Of a stretch of DNA of 64,000 bases, positions 48,740 through 60,930 are shown piece by piece; the stretch's first letter is position 1; each line of letters begins with the position of its first letter. The stretch lies in the NCBI GenBank assembly GCA_018881555.1, contig JACAXG010000054.1, positions 2,976,001 to 3,040,000 on the forward strand, read 5' to 3'. The notes under the pieces were generated by a model. The model was not told the origin of the DNA. It was given only the letters and a program-made list of their open reading frames with translations, and searched no databases. A program made the translations under genes and the position numbers. The DNA comes from Amblyornis subalaris. Taxonomy: Eukaryota; Chordata; Aves; Passeriformes; Ptilonorhynchidae.

Positions 48740-51700
48740 CTGTACATAAAAGGAATTTATCTGCAATCAGTCACCAGAGCTATGACTGAAAGACACACCT
48801 CATTTGTCAATTAAATTTGTTTCATGTTTAGCCACTTCCCATTCCTTGATCTTTTCACCATTACATCATAGGCTTTGCCTCAGCAGCACAGACAACACCA
48901 GTGCCACCATTGAGTTTTTTCAGCAGAACCCCATTAAACNCTAAGTCTGAGCACTTTTCACTTTTTACCAGTGATCTCAAATATCACTGGTAACTACTGG
49001 GGCTCCTACCGTCTGAAACCTGAGGTACTCCAGGAGACAACTGCATCCTCCAGTTGAAACTCAGGCATCAGCACTTACATCTGTCTCAGTACAAGCAGGA
49101 ACAGTGTCACAANAGGTTTTTTTATTATTATTATTGGGTTTTCAATACTTTGGTGCTATCACATTTGTGCAAGCTTCAGCACAGCAAGGCTGATTTTAAC
49201 CTCCACTTTCTATTTGTCATGCAAACTGTGCTTAACTGACAAAAAAAAGGTCAAAAGTTGAGAATATTTTAAGCTTGTTAGTATTGATCAATTGACTAAA
49301 ATCTAATCTAAAAGAATATGTGTTTTAAAAAAAGAAATACACACTTGCTGACTGGCATGAATCCAGTCTCCAGACTGCAGAGGTGTCTAGTTTTTGAGTT
49401 GCTGGGAGCCCCCTGAGAGCTTGATTATCCAATAAAGCACTGACGGGCCTTTCTCCTAATTGCACTGTGCANCTTCATCCATTGGATTGAGAGGGCTGGC
49501 CAATTTTATTGGAAATAATAAGGCCTGATGGTATGACTTCAACTTTGCCTTTGCTATGAATGCTAGGCAGGCCCATTTCTTACCACTGCTTGTCAATGTG
49601 GGACCTTGTTGGCAGATTGGACCTTTTCTGTCAAGCCTTTCCCAGCAATGTGCTGACTGGTCCCAGCTCTACCAGGCTCCAGTGATGTACTGAGATTTTC
49701 CTNCTACTCAAGACAGTGCTCCTTGGACTAACTTCACTGTTGAAAACCACACCATCCATCCTAAGAAGCCATTTATCATCTTCTGAACTCAAGCATTGCC
49801 AATGCTATTTCAAAGCAACCAAGATTTAAGAACAATAAAACACAAAAGACACNTTGCCTTTTGCAGTAAAAGCGTGAGAGAAGAAAAAAGAAGAGATTGC
49901 TATAAATGATTCAAGAAGTAAAGCTATTACCCTCAGTAATAATAAAGCTATTATACTTTCAAGTTTAGACTGCCTCTCTAAAAGCATTTATTTTCTCATA
50001 GACTACTGTACTATGAAAAAAGTAAATAAACATTGGTCTCCTGTGAGCTGTTCTCACCAGCAGCTTTGAAAACAACTACTTTTTTGTTTCTTTGCTTCTT
50101 ACTTGATGCTCTTCAAAACCACAGAGGAAAAGCTGTGCTGCTTTTTGATAGCATCAGAACCTCTGGCGTGTGGCCAAGACTGGGATTGTACGCCCTCCCC
50201 AAGCGATGCCCGACAAACCACTTCTCTAGCAGCAAGACATTGCTGGCCNTGGCCTCACAGAAGTCAATTTGAACTGAACCCCACATTCCCTTGTNGTACA
50301 CTGAACTTCAAGTCTGGCTTTTCAGATCACTGTCTGGTGATCCAATTCTCCTGGTAAGGGTGCACCTTCCTCAAAGCTTGTTGCAGAGTATAATCAGTGT
50401 TCTACAAGAGTAATTCCCTAAACATCAGTAGTTTAGCTGGTTTTTATATGGTAAAGGGAGGAAAATTGTCCTATGGGGTGGCAAACCAGGNAATAATCCT
50501 GCATGTCATGCATTTATGGCACAAAGCGACTGTAGAACATGGATCGTACAACTGTGTTGGCCATTTGCATTTCGGTGGGAAACTGAAAGCTTTCTCCACC
50601 CTTGTTGTAATTACTGTCACTGTACTTGTGTGCAAAAATCCCACATTTTAATTGTTTGACTATTCTCCAGGAACTGCTGGTGTCCCCTAGAAAATATTAG
50701 CATACAGCTTATTAAGAATATTTCTTTCTTTCAGTCCCAAAGCACTAGGAAGAGACACAACACAAGACAAATACACAGAAGGTGTCTGCTGTGAAGACCC
50801 ACCACCAGAACAACAAACATTCATGAAAAGGGTGGGATGCAACCTGTCAATGACCAGCCATTACCCAAATCCTGTGTTTTCTCCTTACACACACAGAAAG
50901 GGTAGGAATGAGGAAATACAAGAATAGAGTAAATGGACAAAGAATCCAAAATTAATGTATGCACTTCACCAGGACAACATCACTTGTATTTTTCTTTTCT
51001 TAAAGAACTGAATTGGCAGAGTCAGGCAGTCTCTGCTGGTCCTTTAGGAGGCTGTCATTGCAGCAGTATCTGGCACCGCTGAAAAGGTTTGACCCAAGTT
51101 GCTGCTCCAGGTGGTTTCCCTGCCAGGCGACTTTCTGCTCATTTTCACTCTGTTGAATCTAGTGATGATAGAAAACTACCACTGTTTCTGGTCAGCTGCA
51201 TTCAAGAACATGTCTCAATGTTTGAGATATACTCTGGAACAGTTGTAGATAATGCAAAAGATAAAGTGGCTAAGATACCAATTAGACAAAGTGACACATG
51301 TAATAATTAGCTGTAAAAAACAGCACAGGAAACAATGCAGCCTGCTACATTCACTAGGACCCAAGTTAAAAGGAGAATCTAATATCAGTTTTCTAGTCAA
51401 ATAAAGAGGTTGACTCAATGCACTTTTCTTTTAAATTCTCTTTACACCCCACTCCAGGGCTCTGGCTTATAAAGTCACAAAATTTCAGATATGATTCCCG
51501 TAGTGAGGACATTTTCCTTCACTGAAAACTTTTCTTCAGTAGCTGTTTCTGGCAGCTGGATTTTCATTTCACACAGTATTTGCTAATTTTCTCCACGTGA
51601 TAGAGTTGCACAGAGTTTACACCACCACCTTTGGCGGTACCTGGCTGTTCAGCAAGTCTGTCTAAATTCTGTCCACAGGTCTCACGTACATCACATACAC

Positions 51701-54467
51701 CTCCCTTTCAGCTCACACACAGTGTATTGTGATACAGCATCACCCCAATGCCATTTCAGCATGGATTAAACCACATGAGGACGTGTTCTGCAGTGCATTG
51801 AGGGAACACTTTGGGACACCCTCATGCGAGGAAAGCTAGGTCATGGAACAGGATGACTGCAAGTCTTGATGCAAGACCATTATTAGAATGGCAAACTCAA
51901 TTCCAGGGTACAACAGATCAAGAACTGGACANGGCATAGCCAAGGACTCATCTGGAATATCCCATATGCAAATCTGTTTATGGATGATTTAAAACANGTG
52001 CAGAGAAAGGGTGTCAGAATGAAAAGGAAACAGACTTCCAATCTTAAGACAGGAGACCATTTCTCCCTTCAAGTAAATCATAACAGATTAAAAAATAGGG
52101 AAGAATAACTAAAGTAGCAGGCAATACTGACANCAGAACAAACTGGCTGGGACTACATTTACACTGCCAGTTAGCAAGCATTGAGTAAGAGGGTCTGGAA
52201 AGAGCCTTCAAGATGGAGAAAAGGCTACCCATGTTTAAGCTGCAATTTTTTCAAAAAGGGGATTAACCTCCACTGCCTTNCTAGTGTCAAGGGTCTGGCC
52301 TCAGTACCCCAAGCCTCCTAGTCCTGCGTTCCCATGAACCAAGGGGCTTGGCTGACTTGTTTCCACTGGGACAGCTGGAGGGACCACCCAGCCACCCCCA
52401 GCACCTAGGCCCACATATAGGGAAATATTCCAGCTTTCACCTACGTTCAGCCCAAGTGACTCACAGTCAGTTATTACTAATGTACTGAGGAGGGGACACG
52501 TTGTTCAGAGCAAAGCACAGAGGCTGCAATTGCCAAGATGAAGTCGCACAAACAGGGACCAACCATCTGACAGACGAGAACCATGCATGACACTCCTGTA
52601 TTTTTAAGCTAAAGGACCTGATAAGAGTATAATCATTACCAAACTACAACATTGCAACCCCCAGAAGAGACAGCAGGTTACTCAAGAGTGTGAAAGATGG
52701 AAAGGAACCAACCAAGCCACACAAGGAACTACAAAGCTATAAAGCATTCACTACCTCCCTCTTACCCTTCCTGTCGCTGGATACTTGTCTGATTAAAATC
52801 AATGACTAACCATTTCCTATGCTTTTTTCNAAGAAACCACCATTTTCGGAGCTAGGGCTGTTTTCCTTCTACCAGAATCTNATTCAAGCTTGATGCAATC
52901 TCGCCAGCCAAATTTCCTTGCTGTGTCTGAAGTCAGTTCTCTGCACAGTGAATTCAAAACAGCTATGAATCGCACACCACAAATGCCATTCTGAAAATGT
53001 CATAACTAATACATAGTAAAGGTCTGGGATGCAGAAATCATATGTAAAGCCTGGCAGTAAAATCCAGAACAGCTACAGATGTTGAAACCAGTGAAGAATC
53101 CTGGAACACATCACTGAGGCTCTTCAGTGATTCCAGGGGTTTTTGCCTCCTCTTTCACAGCTGAGTAAGAAGGTGAAAAGACAGCATCTGATAAAGCACA
53201 TGAGCACCAACTNACAAAAGAAGTGATCCAAATAAACAGCTTTCATTTTCATTTGCCAGTTCTGTAGCCCCCGACGAGGAGGCACACCAGCAAACTTTAC
53301 GCTGACCTCATTTCTGAGCCCAAGGGTCTGTCAGAGCTTTACATTGCACATGGTTAAACACAATACCTGTCTGAATTTCCAGCACAGGAGACAGAGTTTG
53401 ATCTACAAGCCACATAAAGCATGCACTATGATCTCCTGCTTAGCTGCTGCCTAAGTTGCAGAAGTGGGTCTTCCTTCACTCTCTGCTAACTTCTGAAGTG
53501 GCCAGCACCTCAGAGTTGGTGAAATGGAGCATCCTTTAATTTAGGGAAGCATAGTGACTGTTCCTGTATGAGAAACACCAGAGAAAATTTTTTAAAAAAA
53601 ATCCAAACCAAATCCAAAAACAGCCTCATCTCAGCTTGCCAACTCACACACAGAGACCAGGCACAGTCTGGTATTTAAAGAGCCAGTTCTGGGGCCTACA
53701 GCTACAGAAATGAGAATTTCATTCCTGACCACAGGCATCCTAAATTCTTATTAATGGGATTAGTCTTAAAAGTCTTCTAAGGAAACATCCTTTCCCTCCC
53801 TCTTGCTCTCCTCCCATCTCCTTCTTCATACTACCATCTCCCAGCGAGCCAGATGGCAACTCAAGTTTTTCCATCTGGCGAACTAAGCTGACACACAGGA
53901 AGGAGCAGGTTGCTCCATGTAATGCCTTCAGAGGAGGTGGAGGCAGAATCAGCATCTCTGGTCAATACAGCTGCTTTCCTTGCTAGAGATGGACAGACAG
54001 TGAAAAGTGAGTGGTGAAGCCAATAACACAGACAGGGAACATCTGCAAAGAGAGTTATAATGTCCTCCTGCTGCTCCTTCCACACTCTTTACATAATGTG
54101 TGCTAATATATACATATAGGTTGTATTTTCATATTTGAAATAAAAAGATTTAAAACCAAGTAACTTTCTAAGTAATGCAACAATTTCAAAAGCAAATTCA
54201 CAGAGGTATTAAGCTGCAAAGATTGGAGTTAACTTAGAAGGTGACAAAATAGGAAGGAAAAATTTGCGCACACTGATGTGTATCTTTTTTTGCTGCTGAC
54301 ATTACAGACAGCNCTGGGGCTGCAGTACTTCTCAGGATTCCACAAATTACTAAATGAGATAAGCAAGTAATTATCCTGCAAGAAAGACAAACATGATGCA
54401 ACCACTATGCTTACAAGAGGAATCTACAAAACAACTTTCAGACACTTAGGCTGGGCTTTGTACCTAC
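48740..54467 (-). other. TIAM2: TIAM2 intron between exons 1 and 2
   Basis: 5.7 kb, phase 0. Contains a possible old CR1 piece at 51895-52240. No other repeat, exon or RNA recognised. Confidence 0.85.
51895..52240 (+). repeat. Possible eroded ancient CR1 fragment
   Basis: Collinear with the end of the CR1 coding region in ancient sauropsid copies: 'catctggaatatcccatatg' (the HLEYC..W segment) followed by 'gtgcagagaaagggtgtcag' (the QVQRRA segment, 52000-52019), then 'gagaaaaggctac'. Frames are destroyed. The spacing and order make relatedness plausible but not certain. Confidence 0.4.
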
Positions 54468-55667
54468 CTGCAGCTTCCTTTTCTTCCTCGAGAGACTTCC
54501 CGTCCAGTCACTGATGCGTCGCATTCGGTTTTTTAATGTATCCTTCTTGGATGCATCCTCACTGAGCGGCTTGGACTTCCTGCATGGGAGTGTGTAGGAG
54601 GTGTAATGTGCAGGACTTCCCTGCTCTACCCTGGAGGGAACATCAATGTCTGAGGCAAATGAGACACGGTTGCTTAGGCTACCAGGAGTGTCAATATACT
54701 CATCAGACAGCCTGATCCCAGGTGGAGGAGTGCTTTCCAAATTTGTATCCTTATAGAGATCTCGGAGAGAGGAAAGAGATGAACTTTGGTTGAAGGACTT
54801 CTTCTCGCTTGCTGGGAAACTGGCATGAATGCTTGTATCTGGAGTGCTCCTGGTCAAATACGAGCCATCCAGCTCATTGATATCCCCAGCATTTCCCCAG
54901 AGAGAGTCATACCACGAAGACTCGGAGCTGAGGGAGCTTCCTTTACTAGACCGAAGCCTGGAATCGGTCGGTGACAGACGATGGCTCGAAGAACAGTCCG
55001 CGCTGGAGTTCCTCCTGACGTCAAGCNGGTTATTTGGCTTAGATTCCAAGGCAGGCGAATACCTCAGCAACTGCACTGGCCCACTGGACTCCTCGGCTGG
55101 TACCTTGCTGTTGTTGCTGTTGTGGAACTCGACCCTCAAGCAACCATCCAGCTTCCCCAGTGTTTTAATGAGGACTTTTGGACTCCTCCTGTCCCCTGAT
55201 GGGGAGGTCGATGCAAGACTCTCATTCTTTCCATAGCAATTTAAAATGTGGCCATTGCATTCTNGAGAGGCAGCATGATTACTTCCAGCTTGGAGGCCAA
55301 TATAGTGGAAACCATTCTCCGGCAAAAACATTGCGTTATTTCCTTGGCAGAAGTCCCCTGAGGCATTTGTCCTGTGTTTGGCATGGACACTGCTTTTGGA
55401 GACCTTCATCACAGTGTCACCAAGTCTGGAGGAATAAGGCTGACTACTCTTGAAGTGCGAAAGGCAGCTTCTGGCAAGGGACCTTGATTTGTAGTTCGAG
55501 CCGCTGCTGGTATGTCCCCATCCATGCATAGAGCAAGACTTTTCATCTTTAGCATGAATGCTGCGAATTTTCAGAGAGCAAGGCTTCTGCTTGGCACCAG
55601 CTGTAGCAGCAGCATGATTTTTTGATCCCTGAAGACTGTATTGGCTTTCTGAATTCCCCATTTTCCA
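54468..55667 (-). CDS. TIAM2: TIAM2 coding exon 1 (start codon, N-terminal regulatory region)
   Basis: Encodes residues 1-398. The ATG is the complement of 55659-55661, 6 nt inside the exon, after an AG acceptor at 55668-55669 (rc ttaatttag|TGGAAA); the start gives MGNSESQYSLQGSK, matching the family N-terminus. Gly2 with Ser/Asn following is a myristoylation-type signal, a known TIAM feature. The rest is Ser-rich and low-complexity, with conserved islands such as SPTDSRLRSSKGSSLSSESS, LSNRVSFASDIDVPSR and RRISDWTGSLSRKKRKLQ. The end is fixed by donor CAG|GTAGGTAC; read-through would add nine codons and a stop. Ambiguous bases at 55264 (codon 133, CNA) and 55027 (codon 212, CNG) cannot make stops. 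At 1.2 kb it is by far the largest exon here. Confidence 0.97.
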
Positions 55668-58600
55668 CTAAATTAAGAAGAGTTTCATTAGAAACAATGG
55701 CTAAAAGACAGAGCAAAAAATAACAGGCCATTTTTACCCTCTAGACAGGAAAACGCCTATTTAAAAAATGATATGAAACAATTGTTTAAAAAAAATGCCA
55801 TTTAATAGCCATGTACAACGTTAAATTCATAACTGAACTTATTTTAGGGGCAGGCTAGGAAAGCCTATTCTCTGTATGGTTCATTACCCCTCTGTTATAA
55901 AGCTGGAATCTAGCTCCATTGAAATCATGTCAACACCTTTCTCCACCCACACCCTTGGCAACATCCTTTTCTTATAACTTACAAAATCTCTGGCTCCCAA
56001 GAACAATGGCATAATGAAAGGGAGACAGCAAGATAATCATAACTTAGATGTAAAGTGAACTGTACTTTCAAAGAAATCCTTTCTGCCAGCAGACAAGCCC
56101 ACTGCAGTTTCAGCTTGACTGATTTCTGTGCAACCAAGAGTTGCCTCAATAAAATGTTCAGTAAACCCCAGCTATGTATTTAAATGGAGCTAATCTAGGA
56201 GAAAGGAAAAAAAACCCATGCCAAAAATCAAACAAAAAATAATTTGGTTACCAAATAGCCTCATCTTCCACTACAGCACAAAACTCCATTATGTTCATTC
56301 AGCACAGCACAGTTCACTCAGTAAAATGCTCTTCAGCTTTTCACAGAATTCACAGAGAATAGCACACACTGGAGCAGTTACNTTGCCCCGGTGAGGTGAC
56401 TGAAAATTTCAAACCTACATAAAGTGCACCCCAAAGTAAAAAAGACTGTTCCGTTCTTTTTGTTACTCAGAGTGAATCTCCAGTGTTTGTAACTTACAGA
56501 AACAACATCAAAGTGCTTTTTCCATTGGCACTATGCTGCTTTACACATTGGATCTCAGACTATCAGCCAGAGAGGGATACACTGCTGCCTCATTAAAATT
56601 TTGTCAAAATAAGCCAGTGCAAAAGCACAATCTTCTAGAGTTTGTGTATGTTTTAACATCTCTACTTCTAGCCCTTAGCACTTTTAGATTAAAAGTACAG
56701 TATAAAAGAAGGAGCAAACCTGTAGGATAACTCTCAAACACAGGCACGGTTAGCAGTCAGCATGCTCTGCATTGTCTTCATGGACGGCCACTATGCTTGC
56801 CAAAACCAGAATGAAGTTGCACACAGGCTTCCTAGAAAACACCAAAAAGACAAAAAAGGGTTTTCAGTCAAACAGAACTTACACTTTACTCCAGCTGTAA
56901 GCAAAATGAATTTTAAAAAAATGAAAAAAATCAAAATGAATTGCAAATGAAGAGAAGGGGAAGGGGTGAAGGGGATTCCTGGACTTCAGACATATGTTTT
57001 TATAAGCATATTTTAACAATTGACATGGAATTAGTACAAATAAGACACTAAGTAAGTGTTTCATTTTCTAATTCTGTCCTTCCCCCCTCTTACTGACAAG
57101 TGACGAGGACAAACTTTGAGCCCTCTCCAGTTTTCCTTTTGGAAGACCAATTACAGCTGGCAGTATTGTGCAGTGATCCATTACAATGTGGACCAAACTG
57201 ATCAGAGCAATGTCCCACAGCATCTGTTTATCCTTCCCCATGCCTGGATTCCAACTATGACCTTTGTAGCGAAAGGCCACTGTGAAATTCACTCCAGCGG
57301 CCACTCAGTAACCTCCCTCTTTAGGTTTGTTCTGATTTTAAGTTAATCTGCCAGTAAAACAAGAAAAAGGCTGCACCAAGCATTGCACACCCCAAGAGGT
57401 AACAAGACCCAAGTTCTTCCTAACCTTCTGAAAGTATCAGCTCTTCACTTGGCACACAAAGGCCACAACTCGAAGCAAAGGACCAAAGCTGGATCTCATG
57501 GAACACACCACCAGTTTAGGGACTGAAACACCCAGTACACAGAAGTAGTACAAGATCTTAGACTCAATTTTGGAACACATATTTTAGCTAGAAACCATTC
57601 TTAATACACTACCATCAAAATTATTCTCTTCTGCCTGAATTCCATGGCTACTGTTCATAATTTTCAATTTAATAGCTACTTGATTTGAACATTCCAGGTT
57701 TTGCTCTCGTTGGCTCTTTTTGTGACTATTGAAGAGGTTTAAATTAATTCACCGATATTTAGGTAACCTTTCCAAAAACAAAAGTAAAGGTTGCAAACTA
57801 GAACTAAAAACAGTCTTAACAGAAAGCCTAGAAAAAGTTTAGCAAATAAATCACTTGGAAGGAATATATCATGATAGTGAAGCTACAGACCTATAAACAC
57901 GAATTCATGGCTGTTATCATGAAGATATATGATAAAACAGATAAGCCACAGTAATTTCATCTTACACTCAAAAAAAATCTGTAGCTTTCTTATTCTCTCC
58001 AACAATTTNGAAGTTTGCTATTTATGACACCCTTGCCTGTGCAGGTTTGATTTGACTATGCTGCTAAGTGAACTCTTTTATGTAAATAGTTTTTAAAGTG
58101 TCATATACAACTAGGATTGAACAAAAGACTGTTGACTCAAGGCTAACAGAACACACAAACTTCCTAAGCTCCAAGCTCCTGAACAAATGGCAAACACCAA
58201 GCAGAACTCTCTTCTTATATCCAAGAGGCACAGACCACAAACAAGCAATGAGTTTACATTCAGAATTCTTCATCAGGGAGCAGAAAGTACATTCAACGAG
58301 GGGGCTTTGAGGGGCTTATATCTATTCATAAGGAAACACTGAACCCAATTTGTCTAAAGAAACAGGCAAAAAGACCATCTGGTCTCCATAGTGATTGTGC
58401 AATGGTTAGGTAATCCTTTTAACAGAGTAGGTAGTGAGCAAGCTGCTGTCATGAACCTCAAAAGACAGACACTCAATTCGTCAAGGCTCGAGCCACTGCT
58501 ACCAGGGTCCATTGTACATGTCTGATCCGATACACAGGCCACACAATGGGTGAGAGAATAAATTTATCTCAGGGTACAATGTCTGCAAAACAGTGTCTCA

Positions 58601-60636
58601 GTCTGTGCAGGAATCAGTCTGCACTACAACAGAACAGTCAATAAATTCCATAGAAATAGCCCCGAGGGATTTTTCTCAGCATCCCAGCCATTCAGAAAGC
58701 TACGACAGGCTCAACATCCGTGCACACTGCGATAACCCATCNGGGCATCTATGAAGCTGCACAAAGCCCATCCCCCTGGAAATCAGCTGTCATGCTTTTC
58801 TCTTGCCTCACACTTGCGTGAAGCAATTTTATTTCTGCTACTTCCAATTGGTGGAGGAAGAGCAGAGCGAGTCAGCTTATACCCAAAGGCTGCATGATAC
58901 AGGGGCAGGGTGGTGGTCATGGACAAACTCTGGCTGTGCTCACTCCAAACACTCACGTTTTACACTATTTCATCTGTGGAAGCCCTGGAAATTACAGTGC
59001 AGCAGACAGAGTTCAGCTTCAACTATATTTCTCATAGCTACACACTGCTGCAGAAGACAACGTGCCTTTCTCACTTCCTATGCACAGGGATGAATACTTC
59101 TTGTGAGCAAAACCAGTTTCTATGAATATTTTTGGCAATTATAATCAGCATAATTAGAAAGCAGCTCACCGTGCCTGAAGATGACTATTAAGAGTTTATT
59201 TGCTTTCAATTATAACCACATTCCCTAAAAAAGAAGTTTTCAATCTTCACCCTGGTTCCCCTTGACACATTCAAAAAAACCCAGCTATGCAAACATACTA
59301 ATCCNGGAACCCCACCATCCCCACCACACCCAATCATTAACACCAGTCATAACCCTAGAGCTAAAAATGTATTTCCCCACCTTGGGGCTTCTCCACATAA
59401 AGGTCTCCTAGACTTTTTACACTTCAAAAACCAAACACACAAGCTCAGGCGCTGTTTTGGAGAAGCGCCTGCCACCTCTATTCCCTCACTACTACCACCA
59501 CAGCTGGACTACTCTATGAATGCTACAGGAGAAAATGACTTTCTTACATTAAGGTGAACACACATACAAGCAGTGCTCAGCAATTGCATGGGTGCTTTCC
59601 TCTCCAGTCTTAATCTCTCAAAGGTTTCCAAACTTGACTCACTAACCATATTTCAAGCAAAACTGAATCATAATAATAATAATAATAATAATATCCCAGT
59701 ACTAGGTTTGCTTGTGAGATATGACAAGGAATTATTGTGTTATGAATTGATGGGAGATCTGAGTCAAGGGAGACAGGCTCCTACACCGCTCTTATCTGTT
59801 ACAGTGGGAACACATACCAAACATGATTTTGCTACTGTCAGCCATCTGCTTCCCAAACAGTTACACCAACCAGGTTGAGACTCTCTAAAACTACAGGTCA
59901 GAAAATGGCAAGCTTCCAGATGGGAAGCCATCAGTAGGCTGAATGTTCCACAACCACAGTCAGCATCAGACAGTGGCCATATACAAGTTAAAAAAAGGCA
60001 AGAGACTGGTACCATCTTCCTAGGGAGATTATTTGCCTGACTAGCCTACAATCTCACCACCTGGGATGTTGAAAGAGCTTAACTGAAGTCAACCCTAGCC
60101 ATGTTAAACTTTAGTCTGGATCAAGAAGTTACGCTCGTGAGACAAACAGATGTACTAAAGCTAAGTCTCTGATGTATTTTGATGCCTTTATTCCTCTGGG
60201 TGGCTGGTAAAAATGAACCTTCACTGGTAGATGAATAATAAGTGAACTACAAACCACTTAACCCCTGCTGAAGCTTTCCCAAAAATCTACTGAAGAGTTA
60301 CAGGTAAGTTGATTCCCACTTTAGTAAATATGTCATCCATGCAAAAGCGGCAAAAACAATTTANAAAAAAAAAGGACAGTATGGATGGGTGCAGATGAGG
60401 GTAACATCATCCCATCAAATTGGCACCACTGAGTGAGAGCTCATTAACAAATGCAGGAACTCATGAGTCTTCACTGTTAACAGGAGCAAAACTCTTCATG
60501 CACAGCAGAAGAGCTTAAATTTAAAACATCCTATCTTTAACAAGGAAAAAGCATTTAAAAGAAGAGCTAGATTAAGAGCTAAAAAATAGGTAAGAGCTAG
60601 AGCTAGTGCCTCATCCCTATAAAATAAGATCCTATA
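55668..60636 (-). other. TIAM2 upstream intron or 5' region
   Basis: DNA upstream of the start-codon exon. The exon begins only 6 nt before the ATG, so at least one noncoding exon must lie further upstream; I could not locate it. No CpG island is evident. Frames here are 101 codons or less and unrecognised. Confidence 0.6.
59671..59692. repeat. (TAA)n microsatellite
   Basis: Seven uninterrupted TAA units within AT-rich upstream intron. Confidence 0.95.
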
Positions 60637-60930
60637 TAGAATCATAGATCCATTAAGGTTGGAAAACATCTCTAAGATTCTGAGTGCTTAGTTCAGCACT
60701 AAACCACAGTGTCACATCCACATGCCTTTTCAACACTTCCAGGGATGGTGATTCCACCACTTCTCTGGGCAGCCTATTCCAATGCCTGACCACTCTTTCT
60801 AGTGAAGATTTTTTTTTTTCCTAATATCTAAAGTTCTCCCTGGCACAACTTGAGGCCATTTCCATTGGTCCTATCACTTGTCACCTGGGAGAAGAGACCA
60901 ACCCCCACCTTCTCAGTTCTTCACAATGAC
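60637..60930 (-). mobile_element. CR1 LINE 3'-end fragment, same strand as TIAM2
   Basis: Minus-strand CR1 tail. On the plus strand it reads 'agaatcatagatccattaag' then 'gttggaaaacatctctaag', 'tccagggatggtgattccac', 'cactttctct'-like and 'ggcagcctattccaatgcct', then 'ttgaggccatttccattggt'. About 290 bp, 5'-truncated and noncoding. An internal T run (60810-60820) is a local expansion. Confidence 0.9.

Larger units (their letters stand above)
17242..55667 (-). other. TIAM2: TIAM2 (STEF) gene, partial: 12 coding exons, N-terminus through PDZ
   Basis: Minus-strand multi-exon gene encoding a Rac1-specific guanine-nucleotide exchange factor that works at the membrane and cytoskeleton, with known roles in cell migration and neurite growth. 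Twelve exons join with consistent phases (0 after exons 1, 3, 4, 5, 6, 7, 8 and 9; 1 after exons 2, 10, 11 and 12) into about 1,040 uninterrupted codons. Domain order is N-terminal extension, PH (about 505-623), coiled coil/Ex (about 627-738), linker, RBD (about 831-905) and PDZ (about 907-995), as expected for the TIAM family. TIAM2 is favoured over TIAM1 by the N-terminus and by PH and PDZ sequences matching human TIAM2 as I recall it. The DH-PH catalytic half, about 600-700 residues, is absent from the window. The promoter and 5' noncoding exons were not located. Confidence 0.96.

Noticed and set aside
54438..54467. Extension of the exon 1 frame by nine codons to a stop
   Set aside because: Read-through past a consensus donor (CAG|GTAGGT); the family continues from KLQ directly into exon 2.
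57068..57304. Minus-strand 78-codon frame upstream of the TIAM2 start considered as an earlier coding exon
   Set aside because: The family N-terminus MGN.. is encoded in the exon at 54468-55667, so upstream exons should be noncoding; the frame matches nothing.
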